Position numbers and translations under genes: made by a program
The notes under the pieces: model-generated
What the model was told of the DNA's origin: nothing
Databases searched by the model: none
Seen by the model: the letters and a program-made list of their open reading frames with translations, nothing else
In this document: one piece after another, positions 32,627 to 43,324 of the stretch
How positions within the stretch are numbered: the first letter of the stretch is position 1
Layout: each line of letters begins with the position of its first letter
Source of the DNA: Cercophora sp. LCS_1
Lineage: Eukaryota > Ascomycota > Sordariomycetes > Sordariales > Lasiosphaeriaceae
Length of the DNA: 64,000 nt
Assembly (NCBI GenBank): GCA_036250225.1
Contig: JAPZLL010000030.1
Coordinates: 124,001-188,000 of the forward strand
Direction: 5' to 3'

Positions 32627-34480
32627 CTAGCCCTGACCCGTCATCTGTTCATCTTCATCCTCGCCTTCTGTGAATGGCGGCGAAGTCTCATCGGGCCCTG
32701 ATTGGCCCTCTGGCTCGACTGTCCTCTCTGGTGCTGTCCGAGGTGTAGCATACGGTGTCGACTCACCACTCCCACCTTCGGATTCCGCAGCTGCTTGTTG
32801 TGGGCTCTCACTTCGGTCTTCACCCTCAGCTTCATCTTGATTCTCATCGGCGACTGGTGTCTGGCTCGTAGGCTCCGCGTCGTACGGCAGGCCGTCCTCC
32901 GCCGGGGGCGTAGCGGCAGGGACAGACGATACCGGCGCCGCTGCTGCCGCGGGAGCGGACGCGGATGCCTCAGCGGAAGAGGACTCTGTAGGGGTGAGTT
33001 TATCGTGAATCGAAAATGTTGGTATCGTTGATTTCGGGGGAGGAGCAGGAGGATGAGCCACGGGTGAAGTAACGGGTGTTTTGTGAGGGCGTCCTTGCGG
33101 ACGGGTACTAGATGCCGACAATTGCTTCTGTACGGGTCGCCTCGGGGGCAAATGAGATTCCCAGGCCCGCTGGACACGAGGGGCGACAGGAGGGGCGGCA
33201 GGAGAGGTGACAGGAGGAATAACAGGAGCCAGAGGGATTGGAACCGGTGCGAGGCGTCTGAGCGGCGCCCCTGGGACGCGTGTGACAGCAATGTACCTGG
33301 GGTTGACGGGGACTGCGCTGGGTGCTAGTTGTTGACCTGGTCGTGGTTGGATTATCTTTGTGCCTGAAGCGCTCGGCGGTGGATCCTGAACTCGATAGGC
33401 GTTGGCACCGGGGAATGGTTCCGCGCGAGGCTGAGTTGGCTGTGGTGGAGGTTGGGGGAGTGGAGGAGATGCCTGCTGAGGGCCGGGAGGCGGAGCGGAT
33501 GGAACACCAGGCATAGGTGGTGGAACGCCGTGGTGTGCTTGCCGGGGAACCTCTAGCAGTGGTGGGAAGGGCTGTGGTGGTAGAGGAGGGCCGCCAGGAG
33601 TCCCGGGGATGGGAAAGTTTCCGTAGGGAGGGGGTGGTGGGCCGTAGTACACAACTACCCAGCACTGCGGCTGACCCGGTTCTGGCGGTGGCCAATTGGC
33701 GACTTGGGACGGGTGATCCAGATAAGTGCCGCCAGCCGGGAGAGGCCCGGCATAGCATACATGATAGGGAGGTAGGCCAGGGGATGGTGGCGGTTGTGGC
33801 TGCGACCGAGGTTGTGTAGCTGGAGGGGCCTGCTTGGCCTGGGGCAGGGGCGCGGGAGCGGGAGCGGGACGTTGTTGACTTGAAGTGGCGGGTTCAGTGG
33901 GAGTGGCCGTCCCAGCTGTTGAAGGCGGCTCGATTGAATTGTTCTGCGCATTTTTTTGAAACCATTCAACAGGCGGGTTCGGAGCCGGTCCCCTCTTCTT
34001 GGGCGGCCGAGGGTTAGGCGGAGATGCGCCCTCAGGGTGCACCTTTTTGGCAGGGAGTTCGATGCCGCTGCCGGCCAAGATGGCCTCGCGCTTATCCCAC
34101 CAGGAACAGATGGTCGCAGTGGGGATCTTCCACCATTCACTGGCCTCGGTGTAGGTCGGTGCCCGGAAATAGGTAAAGGTGCCATCGGGATTCTCCTGCG
34201 GCGGCTCATTCTCGACGTCGTATTGGCCATAACGACGCCGGGGCATGACTTCGCGCGTGTCAGGCACGCGGTGGTTCAGCAGGAACATGATCACCTCGAT
34301 CTTGCGCTCGCGCGTATAAGACCGCTCCTGGCGTCGCTTGGGTTTTTCGAATTTCCACCCCTTGACCTTCTCCGAGAGCGGCTTGGGCTTGGGCCCACGA
34401 CGCGGTTTTTGGATGCCGCCATTGTCAGCGGCATCGACGGTCGGCCGCTTCTCCTTGCGGATCGCTACTGTCGGAGCCAT
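32627..34480 (-). CDS. Proline-rich protein with conserved basic N-terminal (HTH-like) region
   Basis: Intronless ORF of 617 aa from ATG 34480 (MAPTVAIRKEKRPTVDAADN). Residues about 20-55 are very basic (GPKPKPLSEKVKGWKFEKPK, then RRQERSYTRERKIEVI). Residues 55-135 form an ordered block with FLLNHRV, RRRYGQYD, FRAPTYTEASEWWKIPTA and TICSWWDKREAIL. The pattern 'EASEWWKIPTATICSWW' resembles helix-turn-helix DNA-binding regions of pogo/CENP-B type, in which a short helix-turn precedes a recognition helix. This is a resemblance only. From about 160 onward the protein is dominated by proline, alanine and glutamine tracts and ends in an acidic tail (EGEDEDEQMTGQG). A nuclear, possibly transcriptional role is inferred. 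I do not recognise a named family. Confidence 0.7.
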   Translation of the reverse strand: MAPTVAIRKEKRPTVDAADNGGIQKPRRGPKPKPLSEKVKGWKFEKPKRRQERSYTRERKIEVIMFLLNHRVPDTREVMPRRRYGQYDVENEPPQENPDGTFTYFRAPTYTEASEWWKIPTATICSWWDKREAILAGSGIELPAKKVHPEGASPPNPRPPKKRGPAPNPPVEWFQKNAQNNSIEPPSTAGTATPTEPATSSQQRPAPAPAPLPQAKQAPPATQPRSQPQPPPSPGLPPYHVCYAGPLPAGGTYLDHPSQVANWPPPEPGQPQCWVVVYYGPPPPPYGNFPIPGTPGGPPLPPQPFPPLLEVPRQAHHGVPPPMPGVPSAPPPGPQQASPPLPQPPPQPTQPRAEPFPGANAYRVQDPPPSASGTKIIQPRPGQQLAPSAVPVNPRYIAVTRVPGAPLRRLAPVPIPLAPVIPPVTSPAAPPVAPRVQRAWESHLPPRRPVQKQLSASSTRPQGRPHKTPVTSPVAHPPAPPPKSTIPTFSIHDKLTPTESSSAEASASAPAAAAAPVSSVPAATPPAEDGLPYDAEPTSQTPVADENQDEAEGEDRSESPQQAAAESEGGSGESTPYATPRTAPERTVEPEGQSGPDETSPPFTEGEDEDEQMTGQG

Positions 34481-34736
34481 TGTCCACTGGTCGGCGCGAT
34501 GTCCGCGTGGAGCAAACGTTGAATTGGGAAAATTCGGAAATCCTATTGACTGCTGGGCCCTGGCGTTGGACCGTGCGCTTCCGCTAGCGCCATGTTTAAC
34601 CTCACATCACCTCAACCACGACCCAACACTGACCACTTCCTCGGGTGGCCAAAACTTTCTGTGCCACAACCTCCAAAAATGTGGACCGAAAGTAAGACAA
34701 AATAGTATGCTACATATGTAGATCCAGCAAAAAGGA

Positions 34737-34831
34737 TGCCCAGTAACAGGATTGAACTGTTGACCTTCGCATACCATATAATCCTATGGAGATTATTAGT
34801 ACGACGCTCTAACCAGCTGAGCTAACCGGGC
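34737..34831 (-). tRNA. tRNA-Ile (anticodon AAT) with a 21-nt intron
   Basis: On the minus strand the 5' acceptor strand GCCCGGT pairs with ACTGGGC (one G-T), followed by discriminator A. The D-arm is TAGCTCAGCTGGTTAGAGC, matching the A box. The anticodon stem TCGTA/TGCGA closes loop CTAATAA, giving AAT. The T-arm is AACAG-TTCAATC-CTGTT, matching the B box. The anticodon arm only closes if 34773..34793 (21 nt) is removed between positions 37 and 38, the standard place for nuclear tRNA introns. The intron can pair with the anticodon (ATT). Confidence 0.93.
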
Positions 34832-35947
34832 TAATTGATTGTTGAAGGAGATGTATCGAGCTGGCACTCATGACGGCGCCGGGAGCAACATGCACAATTG
34901 ACCAGTCCGTCTATGTTTTCCCAACATGACTTAAGTGGTTGTCGAGAGTGAACCGGACTTCACAGCAGCTTGCGCGGCTAAGATTCAAAGGGTGTTTTTG
35001 CTGGGCAATCGCCTCAAGCCACTGACAGAACCCCCACCCCTGAATGTTCAAGGCGTCTTCCAAAAAAAGAAAGAAAAAAAAGAAAGAAAGAACGACATAG
35101 GTTCAGATTTCAATGCCAATAAGACGTATTCCATACAAATATATATTCTAGGACCTTGGAGTATTATTCACTGACAGAGTTGCTATGTTGTGGTCCGAAA
35201 GGTGCTTGCTCAACCAAACCATGCATCAACCTCCGGTGTTCAGCAAGGAGTTATACGTTTACAATTGACGAAGTGCTAAGGTTGGCAAAATAGCCTACAG
35301 TTCACGTCTAACTGGTTTCACGGCAACACGAGAACAGCCCAGTATTCTTCAGATCTTTATTTGACTATCAAGATCTAGACTGCTGCCTGCGCCCCAACAC
35401 CCAACCCAAGCTGTCTCCGTCGAGAGCAGCCCCCTGCGCTGCATCCTGATACCATACCCTGCCATGCGGTCCCCATCCCACCCTCCATGCCAAGCCAAAA
35501 AGACATTATCGACGTCTAGTAATTCAGGAAAAGAAAAGATGTTGAAGTTCTTTTGTTTTCCCCGTAACGCCGATGCTTATGTGTCGTTGCCCAGTGGGTA
35601 TCGCAAATCGTCATTATCTGGCCTTTTTGGCTCATGCGTGTCTTTGTTGAAAGACACTGACCGCCGCCCCCAAGCCTCCTCTGTATGTGGCGACTTTTAT
35701 GTTCAAAAAAACGCCAGAGCATGACCCATCACCCGAGGTAAGAAAAAAAGCCAACCATCGCGGAACCCATAACGTCATGGATATATATGTCTAACCGCCC
35801 GCCCAGGTTTGTTGAGAACCGTACGCCTGTAATGCCATGTGTACCCGTTTGACCAAGAAAAGGAAAAGGAAAAGGAAACCGTCCCAAGGACAAGTGAGAT
35901 CATGTTCGCAGAAGAAGTTGAATCGTCTGCGACACTGCTGTCTCAAC
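34832..35947. other. Intergenic region / 3' UTR of SAM synthetase
   Basis: This 1.1 kb is upstream of the tRNA and downstream of the SAM synthetase stop. It includes a purine-rich A/G tract near 35065-35090. I recognise no gene. Confidence 0.45.
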
Positions 35948-37215
35948 TTAGAACTTGAGGGGCTTGGGCTTCTCCCAGGAGAACTCCTGGTTGGTGCCGA
36001 AGTGACCGTTCTTGGCAGTCTGGAGGTAGATGGGCTTGGCAAGGTCAAGCTCCTTGACAATGACACCGGGGCGGAGGTCAAAGTTGTCACGGATGATCTT
36101 GACGAGCTCATCGGAGTTGCGCTCCGAGGTGCCGTAGGTGTCGACGTAGATGGAGAGGGGCTCAGCAACACCAATGGCATAGGAGAGCTGGACGAGAGCG
36201 CGGCGAGCAAGGCCAGCGGCAACGAGCGACTTGGCGATCCAGCGGCCGACGTAGGCAGCGGAGCGGTCGACCTTGGAGAAATCCTTGCCGGAGAAAGCAC
36301 CACCACCGTGGGCGCCCCAGCCACCATAGGTGTCGACAATGATCTTACGGCCGGTAAGACCAGCGTCACCCTGGGGACCACCAATGATGAAAAGACCGGA
36401 GGGCTGGATGTGGTAGATGGTCTTGTCATCGAGGTACTTGGCGGGGATGGTGGTCTTGATGATCTTCTCAAGAATCTCCTTGCGGAGCTGCTCGGTGGTG
36501 ATATCGGCGCTGTGCTGGGCAGAGACGACAACGGTGTCGACACGGAGAGGGACGACGGCGCCGTTGTCGTGCTTGTACTCAACGGTGACCTGGGTCTTGG
36601 TGTCGGGACGGAGCCAGGGGAGGGAGCCGTCGCGGCGAGCAGCCGACATGGCGGCGTTGAGCTTGTGGGCAAGCTGGAGGGTCAGGGGGAAGAGCTCGGG
36701 AGTCTCGTCGGTAGCATAACCGAACATGATACCCTGGTCACCGGCACCGAGGTTCTCGAGACGGTCATCGAGATGGAGGCCCTGGGCGATATCGGGAGAC
36801 TGCTCCTCAATGGCGACGAGGAGGTTGAGGGTCTTGTAGTCGAAGCCCTTGGAGGAGTCGTCATAGCCAATGTCCTTGACGGCCTCACGGACAACCTTCT
36901 GGTAGTCGAGCTTGGCCTTGGTCGTGATCTCGCCAAAGACCATGATCATGCCGGTCTTGGTGGCGGTCTCGCAAGCGACCTTGGAGAGGGGGTCCTCGGC
37001 CAAGCAGGCATCGAGAATGGCATCCGAGACCTGATCGGCGATCTTATCGGGGTGCCCCTCGCCGACGGATTCGGACTATTCGGGGTTCGTCAGTGCCGGA
37101 AAAACGCAAGTCCGGGGCACGGAAAACTCACAGTGAAGAGGAAGGTGCCCTCATTGTAGTGCTTCCACCCGCTCACGCCGTTGAGGTCGGTCCCATTGAC
37201 ACCGTTAGGGGCCAT
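35948..37215 (-). CDS. S-adenosylmethionine synthetase (methionine adenosyltransferase)
   Basis: Two exons on the minus strand, 37132..37215 and 35948..37075, with a 56 bp intron (gtgagt...aatag, phase 0); 403 aa. Exon 1 encodes MAPNGVNGTDLNGVSGWKHY and ends FLFT; exon 2 starts SESVGEGHPDKIADQVSDA, the ATP/methionine-binding motif. The remaining hallmarks are GEITTKAKLDYQKVVR, GAGDQGIMFGYATDE, RPDTKTQVTVEY, the P-loop-like GGWGAHGGGAFSGKDFSKVD and RAAYVGR-type text (RSAAYVGRWIAKSLV). The enzyme makes SAM from methionine and ATP as a cytosolic tetramer and supplies all methyltransferases and radical-SAM enzymes. Its codon usage is strongly biased to C/G-ending codons, as expected for high expression. 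A TATA box and a 5' UTR intron lie upstream. Confidence 0.97.
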
Positions 37216-37222
37216 TGTGTAT

Positions 37223-37294
37223 CTAGAAATGACTGGGAGCCGTTAGCGCCCATTTGCATTGGGAGAGGTTGTGGATCTGGGGCGGGCATCCTAC
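37223..37294 (-). other. Probable 5' UTR intron of the SAM synthetase gene
   Basis: On the minus strand, donor CAAG|GTAGG at 37294 and acceptor TTCTAG at 37223 enclose 72 bp with a GCTAACG branch point. It ends 7 nt before the start codon. Removing it also removes an upstream ATG. Confidence 0.65.
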
Positions 37295-37419
37295 CTTGAG
37301 GGGGCGGGGCTGTCGGTTAGGCGAGACGCAAAGATCTGGGCAACACACTGTCAATATTTCTGCGCACGTTCTGGGAGGGGTAGGGCATGAGAAGCCAGGT
37401 GTTGAGAAGACAGAGAAGT

Positions 37420-37430
37420 TTTATATAAAC
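37420..37430 (-). promoter_or_regulatory. TATA box of the SAM synthetase gene
   Basis: The minus strand reads GTTTATATAAAAC, a near-consensus TATA box about 205 bp before the ATG. It is followed by a CT-rich stretch (CTTCTCTGTCTTCTCAAC) typical of fungal transcription starts. Confidence 0.6.
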
Positions 37431-38387
37431 GCCGGCCAATTGCTCGCTTGAGAACAGATATGACGGAAACGGAGCCCGACAGACGGACGGGGTATGTGCT
37501 CGGGAACCGGGAGCCGTTGTTTGCTTGGTTGCAAAGATAAAATCGCGGGATCGGGGACTTACCGTCAAACCAGAAAAACAAAACAAGTTGGAGCTGAAAG
37601 CAAAGGAAGAGCAGACAGCAGACGACGGAGGGCGGCGGGTGTTGCGATACGAGACAGAGACGCTTGAAAGAAATCGAGAAGGGGGTGAAAGAGCCTGGGG
37701 GAAGTGCGGGAGTATTTGAGGAATTTGTGGAAGAGGCGGCCGAGTGTCGGCCACTTTTCGCCGCGAGGTTGGGCGAGCAGGAAAGCAAAGTAGTGCGGTA
37801 CCTGGACCCTGGCAGACCCACAGAATATTCGCTTTCTTCGACGCTCAGGGCGGAGTCGTGTCGATCAAGGAAAGGTTCTAGAAAATTTGGCGCAACAATA
37901 TAAAGAAAAAGAATAGTAAATATCATCCGCTCTCTCTATATATTGTGCTATTTCTGATTTCTATCCAAGCTGCCTATCCAAGGTGCCAATGTTGTCCAAG
38001 CACCCGGGAATATTCTGTGCCTCACTTTGCCGGGCTGGTACCAGATACTTCGGGCTTGGTGTTCGTTTGGTCAAATTGCGCAATCGGGAGCCCCGCTGAA
38101 TTCTTCCTCACCGCACTTGCGCCATTGACGGGAACCTGCTTCCAACCCCACTGCGGGGCATCTCTTGTCATCGGGAAAAAAAAGGGCCCCAAATGCGCTT
38201 TGGCAGGAGCGTGTGGCGACGGCAGGGGATCTGATTGCTCTGTTGCACAAGCATCTGAACCTAATTGACATCGGTCGACTTCCGCAAACTGAACTTTACG
38301 CTCCGAAATATTAAAGTCGCCGGCGACGGTGCCTGATCGAACTGCCATCCCAAAACAACACAAGTCGAATCAAAGCCGCAAGCAGCC

Positions 38388-39373
38388 ATGAGCAAGTACG
38401 GGGTGATCGTGATGGGCCCCGCGGGGGCCGGAAAGGCAAGCTTCCCCCTTTCATCCACAGCCTTTTTTCGGCAGTCTAATCTGCGTCCCGCCGTTCCGTT
38501 CTGACGCGATTTTGGGTCCTGTAGTCGACTTTCTGCGCCTCCCTTATCACCCACCTCCAGTTGAACCGGCGCTCGGCTTTCTACGTCAACTTGGACCCTG
38601 CCGCCGAAACGTTCGAGCACACACCCGATCTTGACATCAAGGACCTCATCTCTCTCGAGGATGTTATGGAAGAGATGAAGTTGGGCCCCAATGGGGGGCT
38701 CATCTACTGCTTCGAATTCCTCATGGACAATCTTGACTGGCTTACCGAAGGACTGGACTCGTTGACCGAAGAGTACCTGATCGTCATCGACATGCCCGGG
38801 CAGATTGAGCTTTACACCCATATTCCCATCCTCCCTAGACTCGTCAAGTTCCTCACTCAGCCGGGCGCTCTCGACATCAGACTATGTGCTGCGTACCTGC
38901 TCGAGTCCACCTTTGTGGTCGACCGCGCAAAGTACTTTGCTGGAACGTTGAGCGCCATGAGTGCCATGATAATGCTCGAGGTACCGCACCTCAACATCCT
39001 CAGCAAGATGGATCTCGTCAAGGGGCAGATTAAGAAGAAGGAGCTTAAGCGATTCATCACCCCTGACACATCGTTGCTGGAGGACGACCCGGCAGACATT
39101 GCGAGGCGAAAGGCAGGGCTGGAGGTTGACCCTCGGAGCTCTGACCCCACGGACAAAGACGCTGTCATGTCCGGCGAGACGTTCAAGCGCCTCAACACGG
39201 CGGTTGCTGGGCTGATTGAGAGCTTCAGCATGGTCAGCTTTCTCAAGTTGGACTGCACTGACGAAGACAGCGTTGCGGCGATTCTCAGCTACATTGACGA
39301 CTGCATACAGTACCACGAAGCTCAGGAGCCGAGAGAGTTGGCAGAAGGAGAAGAAATGGACGAAGAAGCATAA
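38388..39373 (+). CDS. GPN3: GPN-loop GTPase 3 homologue
   Basis: Two exons, 38388..38435 and 38525..39373; 298 aa. Exon 1 is MSKYGVIVMGPAGAGK and exon 2 starts STFCASLITHLQLNRRSA, so the 89 bp intron splits the P-loop GPAGAGK|ST in phase 0. The intron starts GCAAGC, not GT, and ends tgtag with a ctgac branch point: a GC-AG intron. Further motifs are FYVNLDPAAE, the GPN loop LGPNGGLIYC, the G3-like YLIVIDMPGQIELYTH and the base-specificity region LNILSKMDLVKG. GPN GTPases act with the Rpb subunits to assemble and import RNA polymerase II. It is divergent from SAM synthetase (1.17 kb apart) and convergent with APQ12. Confidence 0.95.
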
Positions 39374-39675
39374 ACCACAGGCTGTTCAGCGTTCAGGGTG
39401 CCGCCCTGAAAAGGACGTCCTGACACCACTTTCCCCGAATAGAGATCATGCATAGCGTTGGCGTTAGGGATATACCAAAGATATTTGCTGTTTCCGACCT
39501 TCCTCCCTCGCTCGTCGTGATCAGTCGTTGAACCCCCTAACTTCAGCGCCGTAAATGCTAAAACACCCAAATCCAACAAACAAGAACGCCACGTGCCATG
39601 CATAGAACATCCCACAATCCCATCTATCCATCTATTTTTACCCATACCCAAAAAGCCCACCTCTTCTCATCCGTC

Positions 39676-40315
39676 TTACCAACCCGCCCTCCCCCCCGTA
39701 CCCTGATACCCCGTCCCCGTCCCCGTCCCCGTCCCCGTCCCCGTCCCCTGACCCTTCAACCTCTCCATCTCAGAATACCGACTCCACTCGCTCATAAAAA
39801 AGTCCTTGAGCCCCATCCCAAACCCAACAATTCGACTGATAATCACCATCGCATCCCTCGTACTCGTCTCCAACCCCCTCTGGTAAACCCACGATCCGAA
39901 CAGCACCAGCCCAGCCCAGAACAGGAGCCGGAATACCACCCTCGTCCAAAACATGACCACGCGTTTCGCGATGCTGATGATTTTCAGCGCGGCGAGGATG
40001 ATCCCGAGAAAAACTACCAGCACGACGATATCCGGCGACGCGGCGAGTCGTTGCGCGAGGCGGTCGAGGACGGGCGCGAGGATGGTGTAGAGCTGCATTG
40101 CGAGTGTCGTCAAGGCTGTCTTGATGTGGGAGAGGGCGATCTGAAAGGGGGAGGAAGGGGAGAGGAGGTAGGTTGCCATGTCGGGGGGGAGGATGTCTTT
40201 TGCGAATCATGTTAGTTTGGATGCATGTGATGATGCGCGCGTCGCGGTTGGAATAGGGAGGATGGACGGGCTTGCCTTTAAGCATGGAGAGGGTCCACTG
40301 AATTGGGAGGTCCAT
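39676..40315 (-). CDS. APQ12: Nuclear envelope/ER membrane protein Apq12
   Basis: Two exons on the minus strand, 40276..40315 and 39676..40196, with a 79 bp intron; 186 aa. Exon 1 encodes MDLPIQWTLSMLK; the join adds DILPPDMATYLLSPSSPFQ. The donor is GCAAGC (GC-AG intron), with a perfect AACTAAC branch point and acceptor AAAAG. Two TM segments lie at about 70-90 (PDIVVLVVFLGIILAALKI) and 95-115 (FRLLFWAGLVLFGSWVY), followed by an amphipathic stretch, the usual Apq12 layout. Apq12 supports nuclear pore assembly, mRNA export and membrane lipid homeostasis. The C-terminus carries a Gly-Thr dipeptide run encoded by a hexanucleotide repeat. If the GC donor is not used, translation could start at the ATG at 40179 without the first 18 residues. 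Confidence 0.85.
39709..39750. repeat. Hexanucleotide (ccccgt)n minisatellite inside APQ12
   Basis: About six to seven tandem ccccgt units are in frame in the APQ12 coding region and encode alternating Gly and Thr. Unit gain or loss would change protein length by two residues without a frameshift. Confidence 0.85.
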
Positions 40316-41267
40316 TGTTTTTTGGGGGGGTGGCTCTTTGTTATAGCAAGTGGCGATGAACAAATGGCTGGTATGCGCGAACGGGATTGTTTGGTTTGGC
40401 TGGCATGGATGTTGGAGCTCGTTGGAGAAGGATTGTTTAAAAGGGCGGAAGATGGGAGCTGCTGTGGGGCGTGGGCGGTTCCTTGTCGGTGTGAGCTTTT
40501 AGACTGCAGTTGCTTGCTTTGATTGGCATGCGGCCAGGTTGTCATCAACGCTTCAACTTGGGAAAATCTGTTGCCAAAAAAAGATATGCTGCGACTTTTG
40601 AGGGTTTCAGTATTTACGTGGCATTTTGGATTTGAGGAGATCATTCGTATTGGCGATTTCTACGGGTTTCTATTTTTCCTGTTGTCACCTTGGAGCCCGT
40701 TGAACAACGGACGGGTTCCTTGGCTTTGGACGTTTGAATGATATTCATCTTCCAACAGACGGTTTGACGCCTCCAGACTACAGATTCAGCGCAAGACCAT
40801 CGACTTCACCTGGAACAGACGGCTGAAAACATTGCATAACGCCGTGGGCCGTCTATGCCTTCCTGCGCTGACAGTATAAATCGTGCTGCAGGCCATCCAG
40901 AACCAGCCAACGCCTTATTCCCTTGCAACATATGTACAGAAAATCACATATTTCCAGGCTATGGACGAACAGGATGCGAATTCCTGATGCTCCCGATACT
41001 GAATCCCTTCAACCTTGTTGAGCCATCATCAAATCGCGCCCATACATCTTTCTAACCGGTCCCCTCAGACTAGACTCAGTCCTTGGAGCCGCATCTTCCC
41101 TCGTCCACTTGCTTCAAGTGACAAGGCAGTCATCCCAGCTTGGCCCTCTTACTTCCGGGTATGGTAATCCGCAGTTGTCTCCTTTGTCGGGTAGTTTCTT
41201 GGTGCTTGCTTTCCTTCGCCCACTAAGCGTATCCACGGTGATGGCGGCCGACTAAGGCGTCTTCAGC
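40316..41267. other. Intergenic region, no gene seen
   Basis: This 950 bp runs from the APQ12 promoter to the Mpo1-like 3' UTR. No ORF here has recognisable motifs. Confidence 0.45.
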
Positions 41268-42045
41268 TCATTGAGACTTCTCAGCAACTTGCTTGGCCTT
41301 CTTGGCCCTGAATTTCGCAATTTCGATCTCAACGGCCTTGTCGACACGCTTCTTGAGCTCCCCTCGGTAACCGATCCCAAAAAGGAACTCGAGCCAGACA
41401 AACAAGGGCGCAAGGAAGATGGCTTGGAACAAGTTGTCCAGCAACGCTGGGGCTCTGCCTTCAAACTTTCCGTGCCCGATGAACTGCAGGATCCAACTCG
41501 CAACGTGGATCCCGATGGCGACTTGGGTGATGGGAGCCTCGCTGTGAATTCGGAGGTAGTTGCCACCAGCGGCGGCACCCAGGCAAATCAAGGCCAGGGC
41601 TGTTCCCGCTACGGGTTCAAGCAGGACGTAGAGCGCGCCCCATGTCAAGGCCGCAAAGGTGCCCAGGTTTGGCTCCAGGTAGGGGATTTGGATAAAGGTG
41701 GGGAGAGAAAAGAAGGGGCCGTAATTTGACGCCTGGATTTTACGTGTCAGAGTAAACCAACCGTCTGGAGACGGGGGGTTGGTTGACATACGATCTCAAA
41801 CGCAGAAAAGAGAATCAGAGGTACACAGATCATGTGAATGATGATATTCACACTGTTGTGGTGGTATGCACCATACTGTGGAAATCCATGGTCAGCAAAA
41901 TAGCCTTGGTGTGTGTTTTAGCTCATCAGCCCTGCCGGTAGTCCGTCCGGTTGTTGTTGCCCGAGTTTCATAAACCAAAAAGTTTCTAAAAGTGAGGCGT
42001 GAGGCTGCTTACGAAGGTGAGATGTTTTTCCAGATCCAAAGACAT
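41268..42045 (-). CDS. Mpo1-like 2-hydroxy fatty acid dioxygenase (DUF962)
   Basis: Three exons on the minus strand: 42013..42045, 41792..41875 and 41268..41732; 193 aa. Introns have gtaagc...cacag and gtatgt...tccag ends and both are phase 0. The join reads MSLDLEKHLTF, YGAYHHNSVNIIIHMICVP, then ASNYGPFFSLPTF. The family signature is present: an N-terminal YHxxxxNxxxH-type motif, and IHVASWILQFIGHGKFEGRA followed by PALLDNL, with conserved histidines that bind iron. Several TM helices are evident. Mpo1 is an ER enzyme that removes one carbon from 2-hydroxy fatty acids during phytosphingosine degradation. The C-terminus (KFRAKKAKQVAEKSQ) is lysine-rich. Identity is well supported; biochemical function follows the yeast homologue. 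Confidence 0.9.
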
Positions 42046-43324
42046 GGTGGGTTTTGTTTCCGCGCAGCACCGGTAAGATTCGGGGGGTTCGTTTCTCGGG
42101 GCTTGGTTTTCTCGCTTGATGCCGCTTGAACAAACTGCTGAGGTAAGGGTGGGTAGGTAGGAAAAGGGCAAGTTTTATGTGACGGGGGTGTTTTTTAATG
42201 TTATTAAACAAGTGATGTCAAGTAGCGAGAAGATCGGATGGGCTGTATGCGTTGTCAGTTTACTGTGGTGATGTTGGCCGATTCGCGGCGCGTCACGCGA
42301 CCCATGCCAACCCAGGGAGCTAAAAGTTAAAACACCACCCTGCTGCTGGTGCCTCGGATGGCGGGATGGTGGGGTGATTTTTCTAGCTTGCCTGCGAAGA
42401 CCAATTGCAGACCGCACGACACACCACCCCGCGACACCCAAACTGCGTCGTCGTGTATCTTTGGATGGGCCTCCATGGTAAAAGACCACCAGTGAATTGT
42501 GTGCGGTATACGGGATGAGAACCTGTGGTTCCTACGAGCGGGAGTCGTTCGACATCCTGCCGTCCTCGCCAGTTGTGTGAACTTGACTTGCGCGCCTTCT
42601 GGTTTGTATTTTGCAAGCAAACAAAATACATAGCTAAGGTCTCTATAACTAAAGCCTTGGCAATTCAGTGGGTGAACAAAATAGTAATAACAAAAAAAAA
42701 AAACTGCATATCAAAATCCAGTCGATGGTACTGCTCCAAGTGGCCTCGACGGGTATTGTAAATCCCAATACACATTATCAAAAAATACTCTCAACACTCT
42801 TTAATAGTGCTTTAGGCAATCAAATATCGAGTGAAACATTGATCTTGGATTTACCGTTTATATTCGTCGAGGATTGAATTTACGAAAGCTTGGTCAAGAT
42901 GGTCAAGGGTCCTCTGTTCCTGCAGCTTGCGCACGGGCCAGGCGGTCGGCTTGGGAGTTGAACGGCGTCGCCAAATTTGTCCCTTGTCTGGATGCGTCAG
43001 CCTCGCGTCTTTCGCAACCTCGTTGACCTTGTCGACGCCGGGCTAATTTTTGGCCGCAAGCTTTCACAACGGGCGCTCATGCGTAGTCAACCCTCCCTCG
43101 AGGCCGAGTAGCGACAGGGAAGCGCTTCACCACAGCCGTTCCGCGAAAGCAGGTCTCAAGATCCTCAACTTGGCCTCGATCGCATCGCACCTTGTCACGA
43201 ACCCCGCGACCCGCACTCCGATTGCGCCCTCGAAATTCTAAGTGTGCGCTTGAAGGCTATTCTCTCGAGCGCTAGAACGAACCCTTAGTCGCCGAACCCC
43301 GTCTGAAGACAAGCTTCCGACAAA
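42046..43324. other. Divergent intergenic region with an AT-rich island
   Basis: This is the shared promoter space of the Mpo1-like gene and RPB7. An AT-rich patch of about 280 bp at 42610-42890 stands out from the GC-rich surroundings. It holds a short frame (70 codons, ending LDLPFIFVED) that I cannot assign. Confidence 0.45.

Noticed and set aside
35837..37159. Plus-strand frame of 440 codons antisense to SAM synthetase
   Set aside because: It is a codon-bias shadow rich in Gly, Asp, Glu, Val and Leu; SAM synthetase on the other strand is unambiguous.
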